Assembly: GCA_963674625.2 (NCBI GenBank)
Contig: CAXXXO010000003.1
Location: 248,001 to 312,000, forward strand
Length of the DNA: 64,000 bases
Reading direction: 5' to 3'
Origin: JALHFZ01 sp963674625
GTDB taxonomy: Bacteria > Synergistota > Synergistia > Synergistales > Aminobacteriaceae
Shown: positions 42,024 through 49,705 of the stretch, one piece after another
How the letters are laid out: every line of letters begins with the position of its first letter
How positions within the stretch are numbered: position 1 is the first letter of the stretch
Position numbers and translations under genes: made by a program
The notes under the pieces: model-generated
What the model saw: only the letters and a program-made list of their open reading frames with translations
What the model was told of the DNA's origin: nothing
The model's database searches: none

Positions 42024-43034
42024 TTACAGCGGCTTGACGACGGTGCTGTACTCGATTCCGCTCACCTTTGAGAGCTCGGAGAGCTTTTTAGGCATGTGAA
42101 TGCTGTCGACGAAGCGGAGGGTTCCGCTGCGGGACCGCATCACAACGGAACTGGTATGGATCTCCGCCCCGTCGTAGCGTACCCCCTTGAGCAATTCTCC
42201 GTCGGTGATGCCCGTGGCGGAGAAGAATATGTTGTCTCCCTTCACGAGGTCATGTATGGTGAGCACCCTGTCGAGATCAAGTCCCCGGCGCTTTCCTTCC
42301 TTGACGTCTTCCTCGTGTCTCGGCCAGAGCTTGCACTGCATGTTTCCGTTCAGGCACTTGATGGCGCAGGCCGTGATGACCGCTTCGGGAGAACCGCCGA
42401 TCCCCATGAGCAGGTCCGCTCCGCCGTGGTCCTTGCAGGTCAGCAGGGCGCCGGCGATATCGCCGTCGGGGATGAGCTTGATCCTCGCCCCGGCGTTTCT
42501 GATTTCCGCCTTCAGTTCGTCATGCCGCGGTCGGTCGAGGACCACTACGGTGATGTCGTCCATGGCCTTTCCCTTCACCTCGGCCACCCGGGCGATATTC
42601 TCGGCCGGCGAGAGGTTGATGTCGATGACCTTCGCAGCCTTCGGACCCGTGACGAGCTTGTTCATGTAGTAGATGTTCTTCGGGTTGAACATGGTGCCTT
42701 TTTCCGACAGGGCCACGACGCTGATCGCCCCGGGAAGGCCGAGGGCCGTGAGTCTTGTTCCGTCGATGGGGTCAACGGCGATGTCCACCTCCGGCGTGGG
42801 ATCCGCGCCGAGGTGTTCGCCGTTGAAGAGCATGGGAGCCTCGTCTTTTTCCCCTTCGCCGATAACCACCACGCCGGACATGGAAACCGTATTGAGAAGG
42901 TAGCGAAGGGCGTTTACGGCAGCGCCGTCCGCCATATTCTTGTCCCCCCGGCCCATCCACCGTCCCGCCGCCATAGCGGCGGCCTCGGTTGCCCGCACAA
43001 GCTCAAGCGCAAGGTTCCTGTCAGCAGCAAACAT
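42024..43034 (-). CDS. glpX: Class II fructose-1,6-bisphosphatase
   Basis: 336 residues. Motifs of the GlpX metal-dependent phosphatases: GDKNMADGAAVNALR, VVIGEGEKDEAPML, VDIAVDPIDGTRLTALGLPG, and PDGDIAGALLTCKDHGGADLLMGIGGSPE (split here by function: metal site then active loop). It hydrolyses fructose-1,6-bisphosphate in gluconeogenesis, which fits an organism living on amino acids. It follows purB by 21 nt on the same strand. Confidence 0.95.
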   Translation of the reverse strand: MFAADRNLALELVRATEAAAMAAGRWMGRGDKNMADGAAVNALRYLLNTVSMSGVVVIGEGEKDEAPMLFNGEHLGADPTPEVDIAVDPIDGTRLTALGLPGAISVVALSEKGTMFNPKNIYYMNKLVTGPKAAKVIDINLSPAENIARVAEVKGKAMDDITVVVLDRPRHDELKAEIRNAGARIKLIPDGDIAGALLTCKDHGGADLLMGIGGSPEAVITACAIKCLNGNMQCKLWPRHEEDVKEGKRRGLDLDRVLTIHDLVKGDNIFFSATGITDGELLKGVRYDGAEIHTSSVVMRSRSGTLRFVDSIHMPKKLSELSKVSGIEYSTVVKPL

Positions 43035-43055
43035 GTTTTCTCCCCTCCAGATCGA

Positions 43056-44366
43056 TTATTTGACGCCCGGGTCCATGGGAAACCGCGAGAAAATTTCGTC
43101 CACCCATCGCAGGTAATAGCCCGGTTCAAAGAGTTCAGCCAGTTCCTCCGGAGAAATCCTGGATCGGATCCGTTCATCCCGGGAGAGCAGCTCCCAAAAG
43201 GATTTCTCCCCCTTCCAGCAAGCCATGGCGTTTTCCTGTACGATGGAATAGGCCTCTTCCCTGCTCATGCCGAAACGCTCCACGAGATCGAGGAGGACCC
43301 GCTGACTGTACACCAGTCCCCGGGTTATTTCAAGGTTTTCTTTCATTTTTTCAGTATTGACCTGCATATTTTTTACAATACCATTCATTTTATCGAGCAT
43401 GTAGGTGACGATATGAAAAGCGTCGGGCCAGATAACCCGTTCCGCGGACGAATGGCTTATATCCCGTTCATGCCAGAGGGCCATGTTTTCCATGGCGGTG
43501 AGGGCGTACCCCCGGAGGAGTCTGCTCATCCCGCAGATCCTCTCGCAGAGAATGGGATTTCGCTTGTGGGGCATGGCGCTCGAGCCCTTCTGGCGTGCGC
43601 CGAAAGGTTCGAGAGCTTCCATGACCTCCGTCCGCTGAAGATGCCGGATCTCCGTGGCAAACCTCTCGAGGGCGCCTCCCAGCAGAGCCAGGGTGTTCGT
43701 GACGTTGCCGTGCCGGTCCCTCTGCAGAATCTGGTTGGAGACGAGAGCAGGCTTCAGTCCGAGAAGACTGCACACCCTTTTTTCCATGGACGGGTCGCAG
43801 TGGGCATAGGTGCCGACGGCGCCTGAAATCTTTCCGTAGCCGATCTGCTCTGCCGCGAGGGCAATTCTTTCCCGGTCCCTGGACAGCTGGTAATACCAGT
43901 TGAGCAGCTTCAGGCCGAAAGTCGTCGGCTCGGCGTGGACGCCGTGGGTCCTCCCTGCGCAGGGAACGGATCGAAATTCAAGGGCTTTTTTCCCGATGCT
44001 CTCCATGAGGAGAGCCGTCTTTTTGTCCACCACGGCCAGGGATCTTTTCAGGGCGAGGGAGGAAGCGGTGTCGATGACGTCGCTGCTCGTCAGCCCCAGG
44101 TGGAGGTATCTTCCGTTCTCCCCGATTTTTTCCGCCACAGCCGAGACGAAAGCGATCATGTCGTGCTGAACTTCCTGCTCGATCTCATCTATCCTGGCGA
44201 TGTCGAAGGAAGCATGGGAGCATATCTCCTCGTAGGCTTCTTCAGGTATGACTCCCCGTTCCATCCATACTCTGCAGACGGCGAGTTCCACCTCGAGCCA
44301 GGTTTCAAATTTTTTTTCTTCGCTCCACAGAGCACTGATCTCCGCTGTCTGGTACCTGCCGATCAT
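43056..44366 (-). CDS. purB: Adenylosuccinate lyase
   Basis: 436 residues from MIGRYQTAEISALWSEEKKF (ATG at 44366, GGAGGAACGG upstream). The fumarase/aspartase superfamily signature is GSSAMPHKRNPILCERICG, with GLTSSDVIDTA and GRTHGVHAEPTTFG around the active site. It acts twice in purine synthesis. The ATG overlaps the stop of the DUF4416 gene (ATGA), which places that unknown gene in a purine/housekeeping operon. Confidence 0.96.
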   Translation of the reverse strand: MIGRYQTAEISALWSEEKKFETWLEVELAVCRVWMERGVIPEEAYEEICSHASFDIARIDEIEQEVQHDMIAFVSAVAEKIGENGRYLHLGLTSSDVIDTASSLALKRSLAVVDKKTALLMESIGKKALEFRSVPCAGRTHGVHAEPTTFGLKLLNWYYQLSRDRERIALAAEQIGYGKISGAVGTYAHCDPSMEKRVCSLLGLKPALVSNQILQRDRHGNVTNTLALLGGALERFATEIRHLQRTEVMEALEPFGARQKGSSAMPHKRNPILCERICGMSRLLRGYALTAMENMALWHERDISHSSAERVIWPDAFHIVTYMLDKMNGIVKNMQVNTEKMKENLEITRGLVYSQRVLLDLVERFGMSREEAYSIVQENAMACWKGEKSFWELLSRDERIRSRISPEELAELFEPGYYLRWVDEIFSRFPMDPGVK

Positions 44367-44905
44367 CCGCCGTTCCTCCTTCTGTCCATTTCTTTTATCC
44401 ACCGGTGCCGCACCCGGGAAAGAAAGCCGTCGTACCGGCCCGAGGCGAAATCCGGAAAGGTGTAATCGAAGGGCTGCCATTTCCGAAAACGGTAGCGGAG
44501 CGTGACCTCCGCCTGTATTCCCTTTCCGAGGTATATCCTGTGGGCATGGTCCTTTGTGGAGGCCAGGACGAGACGGGCCCCGTTCACGTACCCGGGATCG
44601 ATGTTCACCGCCCTGGGATTCCTGCTCCTCTCCTCCACCGTGCAGGAAGCCAGTTTCCACCCGGCAAGCTCGCCTCCGTCCCGAAGCCCGGGAAAGGAGA
44701 TGAATCTCCGGTAAAGGAGGGGGGCAATTTCGGCGTAGTAGTCTGTGTTGGAAAACGGAAAGGGGTCGCTGAACTCCTCAGGTGTTCCCCAGAGAGCGGA
44801 GAGGGCGTCAACGGTCCATTTCCACCATTTCTCATCAGGATAGAGGATTCCTGCAAGGAGTTTGACCGGATAAAAAAAGGACTCTCTTTTCTCAGTCCCG
44901 TCCAT
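44363..44905 (-). CDS. DUF4416 family protein
   Basis: 180 residues. I recognise the DUF4416 pattern: VKLLAGILYPDE near the start, LWGTPEEFSDPFPFSNTDYY, NIDPGYVNGARLVLASTKDH and AHRIYLGKGIQAEVTLRYR. The function is unknown. Members occur widely in Synergistota, Deltaproteobacteria and Thermotogales. The start overlaps the upstream gene by 14 nt and the stop overlaps purB, so translation is coupled. The conserved acidic, Asn and His residues suggest a small enzyme. Confidence 0.75.
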   Translation of the reverse strand: MDGTEKRESFFYPVKLLAGILYPDEKWWKWTVDALSALWGTPEEFSDPFPFSNTDYYAEIAPLLYRRFISFPGLRDGGELAGWKLASCTVEERSRNPRAVNIDPGYVNGARLVLASTKDHAHRIYLGKGIQAEVTLRYRFRKWQPFDYTFPDFASGRYDGFLSRVRHRWIKEMDRRRNGG

Positions 44906-45671
44906 GGCGAACGAGGAGGTAGCCCAGGATTTTCCCGTCCCAGAGACAGGGAAGGCACTCTTCGGATGCACCGGGAGTGTGTTTCGGAGAAACATCCGAT
45001 CTCTCGGCGGTTTTCCCCTCGGCATGAAGCTTCCCCACGAAAGCTCTGCCCACGGCAGCCCACCAGGATATTTCCCGGGCAGAATTTACGTCGGATGACA
45101 CATCTTCCACGAGGTAGACCCCGGGCGCGATTTTCCGAAAGAGAAAGGTCCCCGAGGACGGTTCGAGGACGAACTCCTCTTCATCATCGGGCGCATCGGC
45201 GAAAAGCTCACCCGGAGGAATGTCGCCGAGAAGCGCCCGGGCCTTCCCGTTGAGGCTGATCTTGCCCGGGGCGATGGAGACGAAGGGAAGAGGGGCATTC
45301 CACCAGGGCGGAACCCCTTCGGGGGACGGCCTGGAAGGGACGGATGCAGAAAGGCTGCCCGCAGGAAGAATTTCGTATCCTTCTTCGCTGACCGTGAGAA
45401 CCGGGGTTCTGTCATTGAGCAGATTTTTCCGCACCATCTCCTTCAGCACCGCGGAGGACGAAAGAAGACGGGGAATATCCCTCACTTTTTTTTCGCCGTA
45501 TCCTCTTTCGAGGATCGATATGAGCTGGTCTTTCGTCACGATGGCCGATTCCCCCGGGACCAGGGGGGCGCAGTGCTCCACGCTGTGGAGATAGAGATTC
45601 CTGAGAAGGGATGAAAGGGAAGAGTCGAGGTTCAGGCTTCCCTGGAGTTTTTGCCTCTCCCCGGACTTCAT
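44892..45671 (-). CDS. Hypothetical protein downstream of ftsY (259 aa)
   Basis: No family recognised. The N-terminal ~110 residues are helical and look like a small winged-helix or regulatory domain (QLISILERGYGEKKVRDIPR). The middle (PFVSIAPGKISLNGKARALL) is reminiscent of a PAS fold without a visible ligand site. A Ser/Pro linker lies between. It overlaps ftsY by 4 nt and the DUF4416 gene by 14 nt. Confidence 0.6.
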   Translation of the reverse strand: MKSGERQKLQGSLNLDSSLSSLLRNLYLHSVEHCAPLVPGESAIVTKDQLISILERGYGEKKVRDIPRLLSSSAVLKEMVRKNLLNDRTPVLTVSEEGYEILPAGSLSASVPSRPSPEGVPPWWNAPLPFVSIAPGKISLNGKARALLGDIPPGELFADAPDDEEEFVLEPSSGTFLFRKIAPGVYLVEDVSSDVNSAREISWWAAVGRAFVGKLHAEGKTAERSDVSPKHTPGASEECLPCLWDGKILGYLLVRHGRD

Positions 45672-46597
45672 GATTTTTTTTCTCCCAGGAGCGCCCGGAC
45701 AAATTCCTGCGGATCGAAGGGGCGGAGATCTTCTTCCCCTTCTCCGAGGCCGACATAGCGGACGGGGATCTTCATTTTATGGGCGATCGCCAGAAGTATG
45801 CCTCCTTTTGCCGTGTTGTCGTATTTTGTCAGCACAATGCCCGTCAGTGGAAGCAACTCGTTGAACCGCTCGGCCTGGGCAAGGCCGTTCTGTCCCATGA
45901 CGGCATCGAGGACGAGGAGTACCTCGAGCCGGTCATTCATCCGTTCTTTTTCGAGCACCCGGTAGATCTTGGCGAGTTCTTCCATGAGATTGTGCTTGGA
46001 ATGCAGCCGTCCTGCAGTGTCTACAATGAGAATGTCCGCTCCGGCCGAGCGGGCTGCCTGCAGGGCGTCGAAAGCCACCGCCGCTGCGTCGCTCCCCTGC
46101 TGCTGGGCAATGACCCGGACTCCCGAGCGGTCTCCCCAGACTTTCAGCTGATCTATCGCGGCGGCACGGAAAGTATCCGCAGCGGCGAAAAAGACCTTTC
46201 GGCCCTCCTTTGTCCACTGGGCTGCGAGTTTGCCGGCCGTGGTCGTCTTACCGCTTCCGTTGACTCCGATGAGCAGGAGGACGGTCAGCCGGCCCTTTTC
46301 CGCGGGGATGGGTTCTCCCATCTCGGGAATCTCTCTGAGTTTCCGGACCAGCATGGCTTCGAAAACCTTAAAGAGGGCGGCGGGAGTCGTAATGAAGTTT
46401 CTTTCAGCCTCCATCCTGAGACTGTCGATAAAGCCGGCTGTAAGGTCGAGCCCCACATCCCCTCCGATAAGAACTTCTTCGAGATCCTCCCAGAAAGCGT
46501 CGTTGAGCTGGTCTCCTGCGAACAGGCCGGAAAGCCCTTCGCTCCAGCGCTTTCGGACGCCCTCCAGTCCCTGCCTGAGTTTGTCAAAAAAAGCCAC
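45668..46597 (-). CDS. ftsY: Signal recognition particle receptor FtsY
   Basis: 309 residues. SRP-GTPase motifs: LLIGVNGSGKTTTAGKLAAQ (G1), FFAAADTFRAAAIDQLKVWG, LIVDTAGRLHSKHNLMEEL (G3), VLTKYDNTAKGGILL (G4) and PVRYVGLGEGEEDLRPFDP. The acidic A domain of E. coli FtsY is absent; only the ~85-residue N helices precede the G domain. It docks ribosome-SRP complexes at the membrane. Confidence 0.97.
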   Translation of the reverse strand: MAFFDKLRQGLEGVRKRWSEGLSGLFAGDQLNDAFWEDLEEVLIGGDVGLDLTAGFIDSLRMEAERNFITTPAALFKVFEAMLVRKLREIPEMGEPIPAEKGRLTVLLLIGVNGSGKTTTAGKLAAQWTKEGRKVFFAAADTFRAAAIDQLKVWGDRSGVRVIAQQQGSDAAAVAFDALQAARSAGADILIVDTAGRLHSKHNLMEELAKIYRVLEKERMNDRLEVLLVLDAVMGQNGLAQAERFNELLPLTGIVLTKYDNTAKGGILLAIAHKMKIPVRYVGLGEGEEDLRPFDPQEFVRALLGEKKS

Positions 46598-46619
46598 TTT
46601 TCTCCGTCACCTCCACTTA

Positions 46620-47939
46620 CTATTCCGCCGGTTCCCGGGGGCGGGAATTCTGCTCCCCCTTTTCCCTCGGCGGGCGGCGCTTCCGGGAGTTGGGACGGCG
46701 TTTCTGTCCGTTTCCTTCTCTGGACTGGTTTTTGACCGGATTGTCTGCGGCGCTTTCCTGCGGAGTATTTTCCGGAGGCTGGGAAGGGGCGCCTTCAGGC
46801 TTATTGCCGCCGGAGGGTTTTTTTCTCCGTCTTCGGCGTTTCTTCGCTGTCCCTACCTCCAGGGCTCCCTCCTGGGGCTTTCCTTTTTCGCCGTTCTGCG
46901 GCCGGTTTTCGGTCTCCTCATGCCGCTTTTTTTCCGCCCCGATACCTTTTTTCTCCCCTTCGCCCCGTGCAAAGGGAGCTCCGCTCTCCCCCCCGGGACT
47001 CTTGCGGCCCCGCATTCCGCCTTCGGCCCCGTTTTTCCTTTCCTTTTTTTCGCCTTCCTCCTCCCAGGGTTTCCCCTCGGTGACCGTATCTCTGAATCGC
47101 GGGAAATCCCCGGTCTTCACGAGAATTGTACGGCCGTCGGGGCAGCGCACCCGTACAGACTCGGCGGAAAGGTCAACACCGTCGATCATGTACGTGCCGC
47201 TGTTGGTTCGTATCTTCGACCCGGGATTGGGAAGGGGTTTCCAGAGAGCGCCGTACATATGGTGTTCGAAGGACATGCAGCACATGAGCCTGCCGCAGAT
47301 CCCGGATATTTTCGTCGGGTTCAGGGCGAGATTCTGCTCCTTGACCATTTTGATGCATATGGGGCTGAACCTGTGAAGCCAGTAGCTGCAGCAGCACCTC
47401 TGCCCGCAGGGAGCGAGCCCCTTGACCGTCTTTGCTTCGTCCCGGACGCCTATCTGGCGAAGCTCGATCCGGGTCTTGAACTCCTTGGCGAGGTCCCGGA
47501 CGTAGGCCCGGAAATCCACCCGCTGTTCCGAAGTGAAATAAAAGAAGAGTTTTTTCCGATCGAGCAGAAACTCCACATCCACGAGCTTCATGGATATTTT
47601 GTGATTCCGCAGCAGGGCCCTGGCGCGCAGGAGGATCTCGTTCTCCTCTCCTCTCGCTTCGGCCGCTGCCTGATGGTCTTCGCCTCCAGCAGGCCTCAGA
47701 AAGGTAATTTCCTGGAGTGCCGGCTCCCCTCCCTTGACCTGGCCGTCCGAAGAATCATCGCTGCAGGAAGAGCGGTACCGCTCTTCCTGCTCTTCCGTGA
47801 GAATTCCCCCCATAAGGGCCATCTCGGTTCCTCTCATCGTTTCGACGGCTATCCACGTCCCCCTGGGAGGTATGGGTTCTTCCGCATTCATCAGCCCGAG
47901 ATATCGGGGTTTACCAAAGATTGCCAAACAGATGCTCAA
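46620..47939 (-). CDS. ricT: RicT/YaaT PSP1-domain protein with long basic tail
   Basis: 439 residues from a probable TTG at 47939 (AGGAGG 9 nt upstream; an ATG at 47963 would overlap holB more). The PSP1 core has PPRGTWIAVETMRG, KKLFFYFTSEQRVDFRAYVR, the cysteine set LAPCGQRCCCSYWL and GRLMCCMSFEHHMY, which in RicT bind a [4Fe-4S] cluster. RicT normally ends near 275 residues. Here ~170 further residues are Lys/Arg/Glu/Gly-rich and disordered (KKRRRRRKKPSGG). In Bacillus it acts with RicA/RicF in RNase Y-dependent RNA maturation. It overlaps holB and precedes ftsY. Confidence 0.85.
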   Translation of the reverse strand: MSICLAIFGKPRYLGLMNAEEPIPPRGTWIAVETMRGTEMALMGGILTEEQEERYRSSCSDDSSDGQVKGGEPALQEITFLRPAGGEDHQAAAEARGEENEILLRARALLRNHKISMKLVDVEFLLDRKKLFFYFTSEQRVDFRAYVRDLAKEFKTRIELRQIGVRDEAKTVKGLAPCGQRCCCSYWLHRFSPICIKMVKEQNLALNPTKISGICGRLMCCMSFEHHMYGALWKPLPNPGSKIRTNSGTYMIDGVDLSAESVRVRCPDGRTILVKTGDFPRFRDTVTEGKPWEEEGEKKERKNGAEGGMRGRKSPGGESGAPFARGEGEKKGIGAEKKRHEETENRPQNGEKGKPQEGALEVGTAKKRRRRRKKPSGGNKPEGAPSQPPENTPQESAADNPVKNQSREGNGQKRRPNSRKRRPPREKGEQNSRPREPAE

Positions 47940-48681
47940 AAACAATCCCCTCCTTGAGAGCAAGCACTGTCAAATCAAGAGCCATGGTTCTGGAAAGGCG
48001 CTTCGTCTCGAGGATGACCCTCAGGCGGTCGAGAGAACCCGCCCGTTCGAAGGCGTTCCGTTGAAGTTCGTATCGTGTCCATGGTCCGAACTGATCCAGC
48101 AGATCGGAAAGCTCCGCGCCCGAAAAACGGGCAAGCCACTCCATCCACTCGTCCTCCGTCTCCGGAGGGCGCTCTTCCTTCTCCTCCGGAGGAATCCGGA
48201 AGGGAAGCATCCAGGATCTGCTGCGCAGCGTAGGGAGCAGCAGATCCTCTCCGGAAAGAAGAAAGAGAATAAAACCATAATCAGGCGGTTCTTCCGCCAG
48301 TTTCAAAAGGCTGTTTGCCGCCGGAAGAAGCAGGGTATCTGCGGAATATACAAGGGCGACTCTTCTCGCGGCGGTAACCGGGCGATAGGCCATGGAACCG
48401 TTGAGTTCCCGGCACTGGGCAACGGTGGGCGGCGTGCCCTCCGATCCGGCCTTCAGCAGATCAGGATGCTCGTCTCCGACCCATGCGAGGCAGGATGAAC
48501 AGCCGTCCGCTCCCGTTCCCCTTTCGCAGAGCAGCAGCCGTGCCGCGGCAATGCCCAGGAAGTTGTGATGATTTTGAGGGGCGCAGAGAGCGGCGCACTG
48601 GGGAAAACAGCCTTCTTCCGCGAGATTCCGGAGCCTCCGCCAGGCTTCGGAATCGGCTAGAGAAGGATGGAGAGAAGACAT
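47911..48681 (-). CDS. holB: DNA polymerase III delta-prime-like subunit
   Basis: 256 residues from MSSLHPSLADSEAWRRL (ATG at 48681). The clamp-loader features are degenerate: no Walker A, a cysteine group CERGTGADGCSSC resembling the zinc module, VALVYSADTLLLPAANSLLK (sensor-like region normally D...N.LLK.LEEPP), LLKLAEEPPDYGFILFLLSG and LLPTLRSRSW. This matches the small non-ATPase delta-prime type. It sits in the usual tmk-yaaR-holB-ricT cluster and overlaps both neighbours. Confidence 0.85.
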   Translation of the reverse strand: MSSLHPSLADSEAWRRLRNLAEEGCFPQCAALCAPQNHHNFLGIAAARLLLCERGTGADGCSSCLAWVGDEHPDLLKAGSEGTPPTVAQCRELNGSMAYRPVTAARRVALVYSADTLLLPAANSLLKLAEEPPDYGFILFLLSGEDLLLPTLRSRSWMLPFRIPPEEKEERPPETEDEWMEWLARFSGAELSDLLDQFGPWTRYELQRNAFERAGSLDRLRVILETKRLSRTMALDLTVLALKEGIVFEHLFGNLW

Positions 48682-49094
48682 CCCTTGATTTCCTCCATGA
48701 GCTGAAGCATTTTCGTCCGTTCCCCTTCCCGCCGGAAGACATCCTCGAGTTCTCCAAGGGTTGACTCCACTTTTTCCACAGTCACGTAAAGGTTGCGGTC
48801 CGTCCGGCGCCATTTCATGTCTCTTCTGATCTTCATGCCCCCCAATGCCCTTCGAAGCAGCTCTTTCACGAGGGACCTGTACTGGAGAAGAAGAACTTCC
48901 GAGGGAAATCGGGAAAGCTTTTCACCGAGAGAATTCAGCTTTTTTACCAGTTCCTTCGCTTCGGCATCCTCGAGGGAAATGGAAAAGGACTGCGAAGAAG
49001 CCTCCTCCACTGATCCCGGAAAGAATCCTCTTCTGAAAAGCCTGCCGGAATCCCCTCCTCTTACCTTTCCGTCGCCGCTCTTTTTTACCCTCAC
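48657..49094 (-). CDS. YaaR family (DUF327) protein
   Basis: 145 residues. The helical YaaR pattern is visible: EAKELVKKLNSLGEKLSRFP, LLQYRSLVKELLRRALG, MKWRRTDRNLYVTVEKVEST. The GTG start overlaps the tmk stop (GTGA), and the 3' end overlaps holB by 25 nt. The tmk-yaaR-holB-ricT order is shared with Firmicutes. The role is unknown. Confidence 0.82.
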   Translation of the reverse strand: MRVKKSGDGKVRGGDSGRLFRRGFFPGSVEEASSQSFSISLEDAEAKELVKKLNSLGEKLSRFPSEVLLLQYRSLVKELLRRALGGMKIRRDMKWRRTDRNLYVTVEKVESTLGELEDVFRREGERTKMLQLMEEIKGCLLSILL

Positions 49095-49702
49095 CGGGAA
49101 AACAATGCCTCAACTTTCAGGAAAATTTCAGAGGAAATGGCCTCGGCATTCCCATCTCCGTCCACCGGGACAATCCGGTCAGGATACTGTTCCGCAAGAA
49201 GTCGAAAGCCTTTCCGAACACGGCTGAGAAAGGAGATTCCTTCAGATTCGAGACGATCAGGAGCTCCCCTCGCAACCATCCTATCATAGGCTTTCTCCGC
49301 CGGCAGATCAATCCAGAAGGTTATATCGGGAGAGGGAAAAGAGGCCCATCGGAAAAGATACTCGATTTTTTCGGCCTCGATCCCCCGTCCGCCCGACTGG
49401 TAGGCCATGGTCGAATCGCTGTATCTCTCGCATACCACTGTTTTTCCGGCTGCAAGGGCGGGAAGGATAACCTGCTCCACGTGTTCGCACCGGTCTGCGA
49501 GAAAGAGAAAAAGCTCGGTCAGGTGATGGCGCAGTCTCCCCTCGAGAAGGACCTGCCGAAGAAGCTCTCCGCCGGGCCATCCCCCCGGTTCTTTTGTCCA
49601 GAGGACGGCGTCCTCTCCGCGGGCAGAGCGCAGTTTTTCCGACAGCAGCCGCGCCTGGGTCGACTTGCCGCAGCCGTCGATCCCTTCGAGAGTGATGAAC
49701 AC
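49091..49702 (-). CDS. tmk: Thymidylate kinase
   Basis: 203 residues. MFITLEGIDGCGKSTQARLL is the P-loop, ERYSDSTMAYQSGGRG the dTMP/lid region and DITFWIDLPAEKAYDRMVAR the DxxxE-like segment. It phosphorylates dTMP. It follows the S55 gene by 3 nt and overlaps yaaR. Confidence 0.95.
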   Translation of the reverse strand: MFITLEGIDGCGKSTQARLLSEKLRSARGEDAVLWTKEPGGWPGGELLRQVLLEGRLRHHLTELFLFLADRCEHVEQVILPALAAGKTVVCERYSDSTMAYQSGGRGIEAEKIEYLFRWASFPSPDITFWIDLPAEKAYDRMVARGAPDRLESEGISFLSRVRKGFRLLAEQYPDRIVPVDGDGNAEAISSEIFLKVEALFSR

Positions 49703-49705
49703 GGT

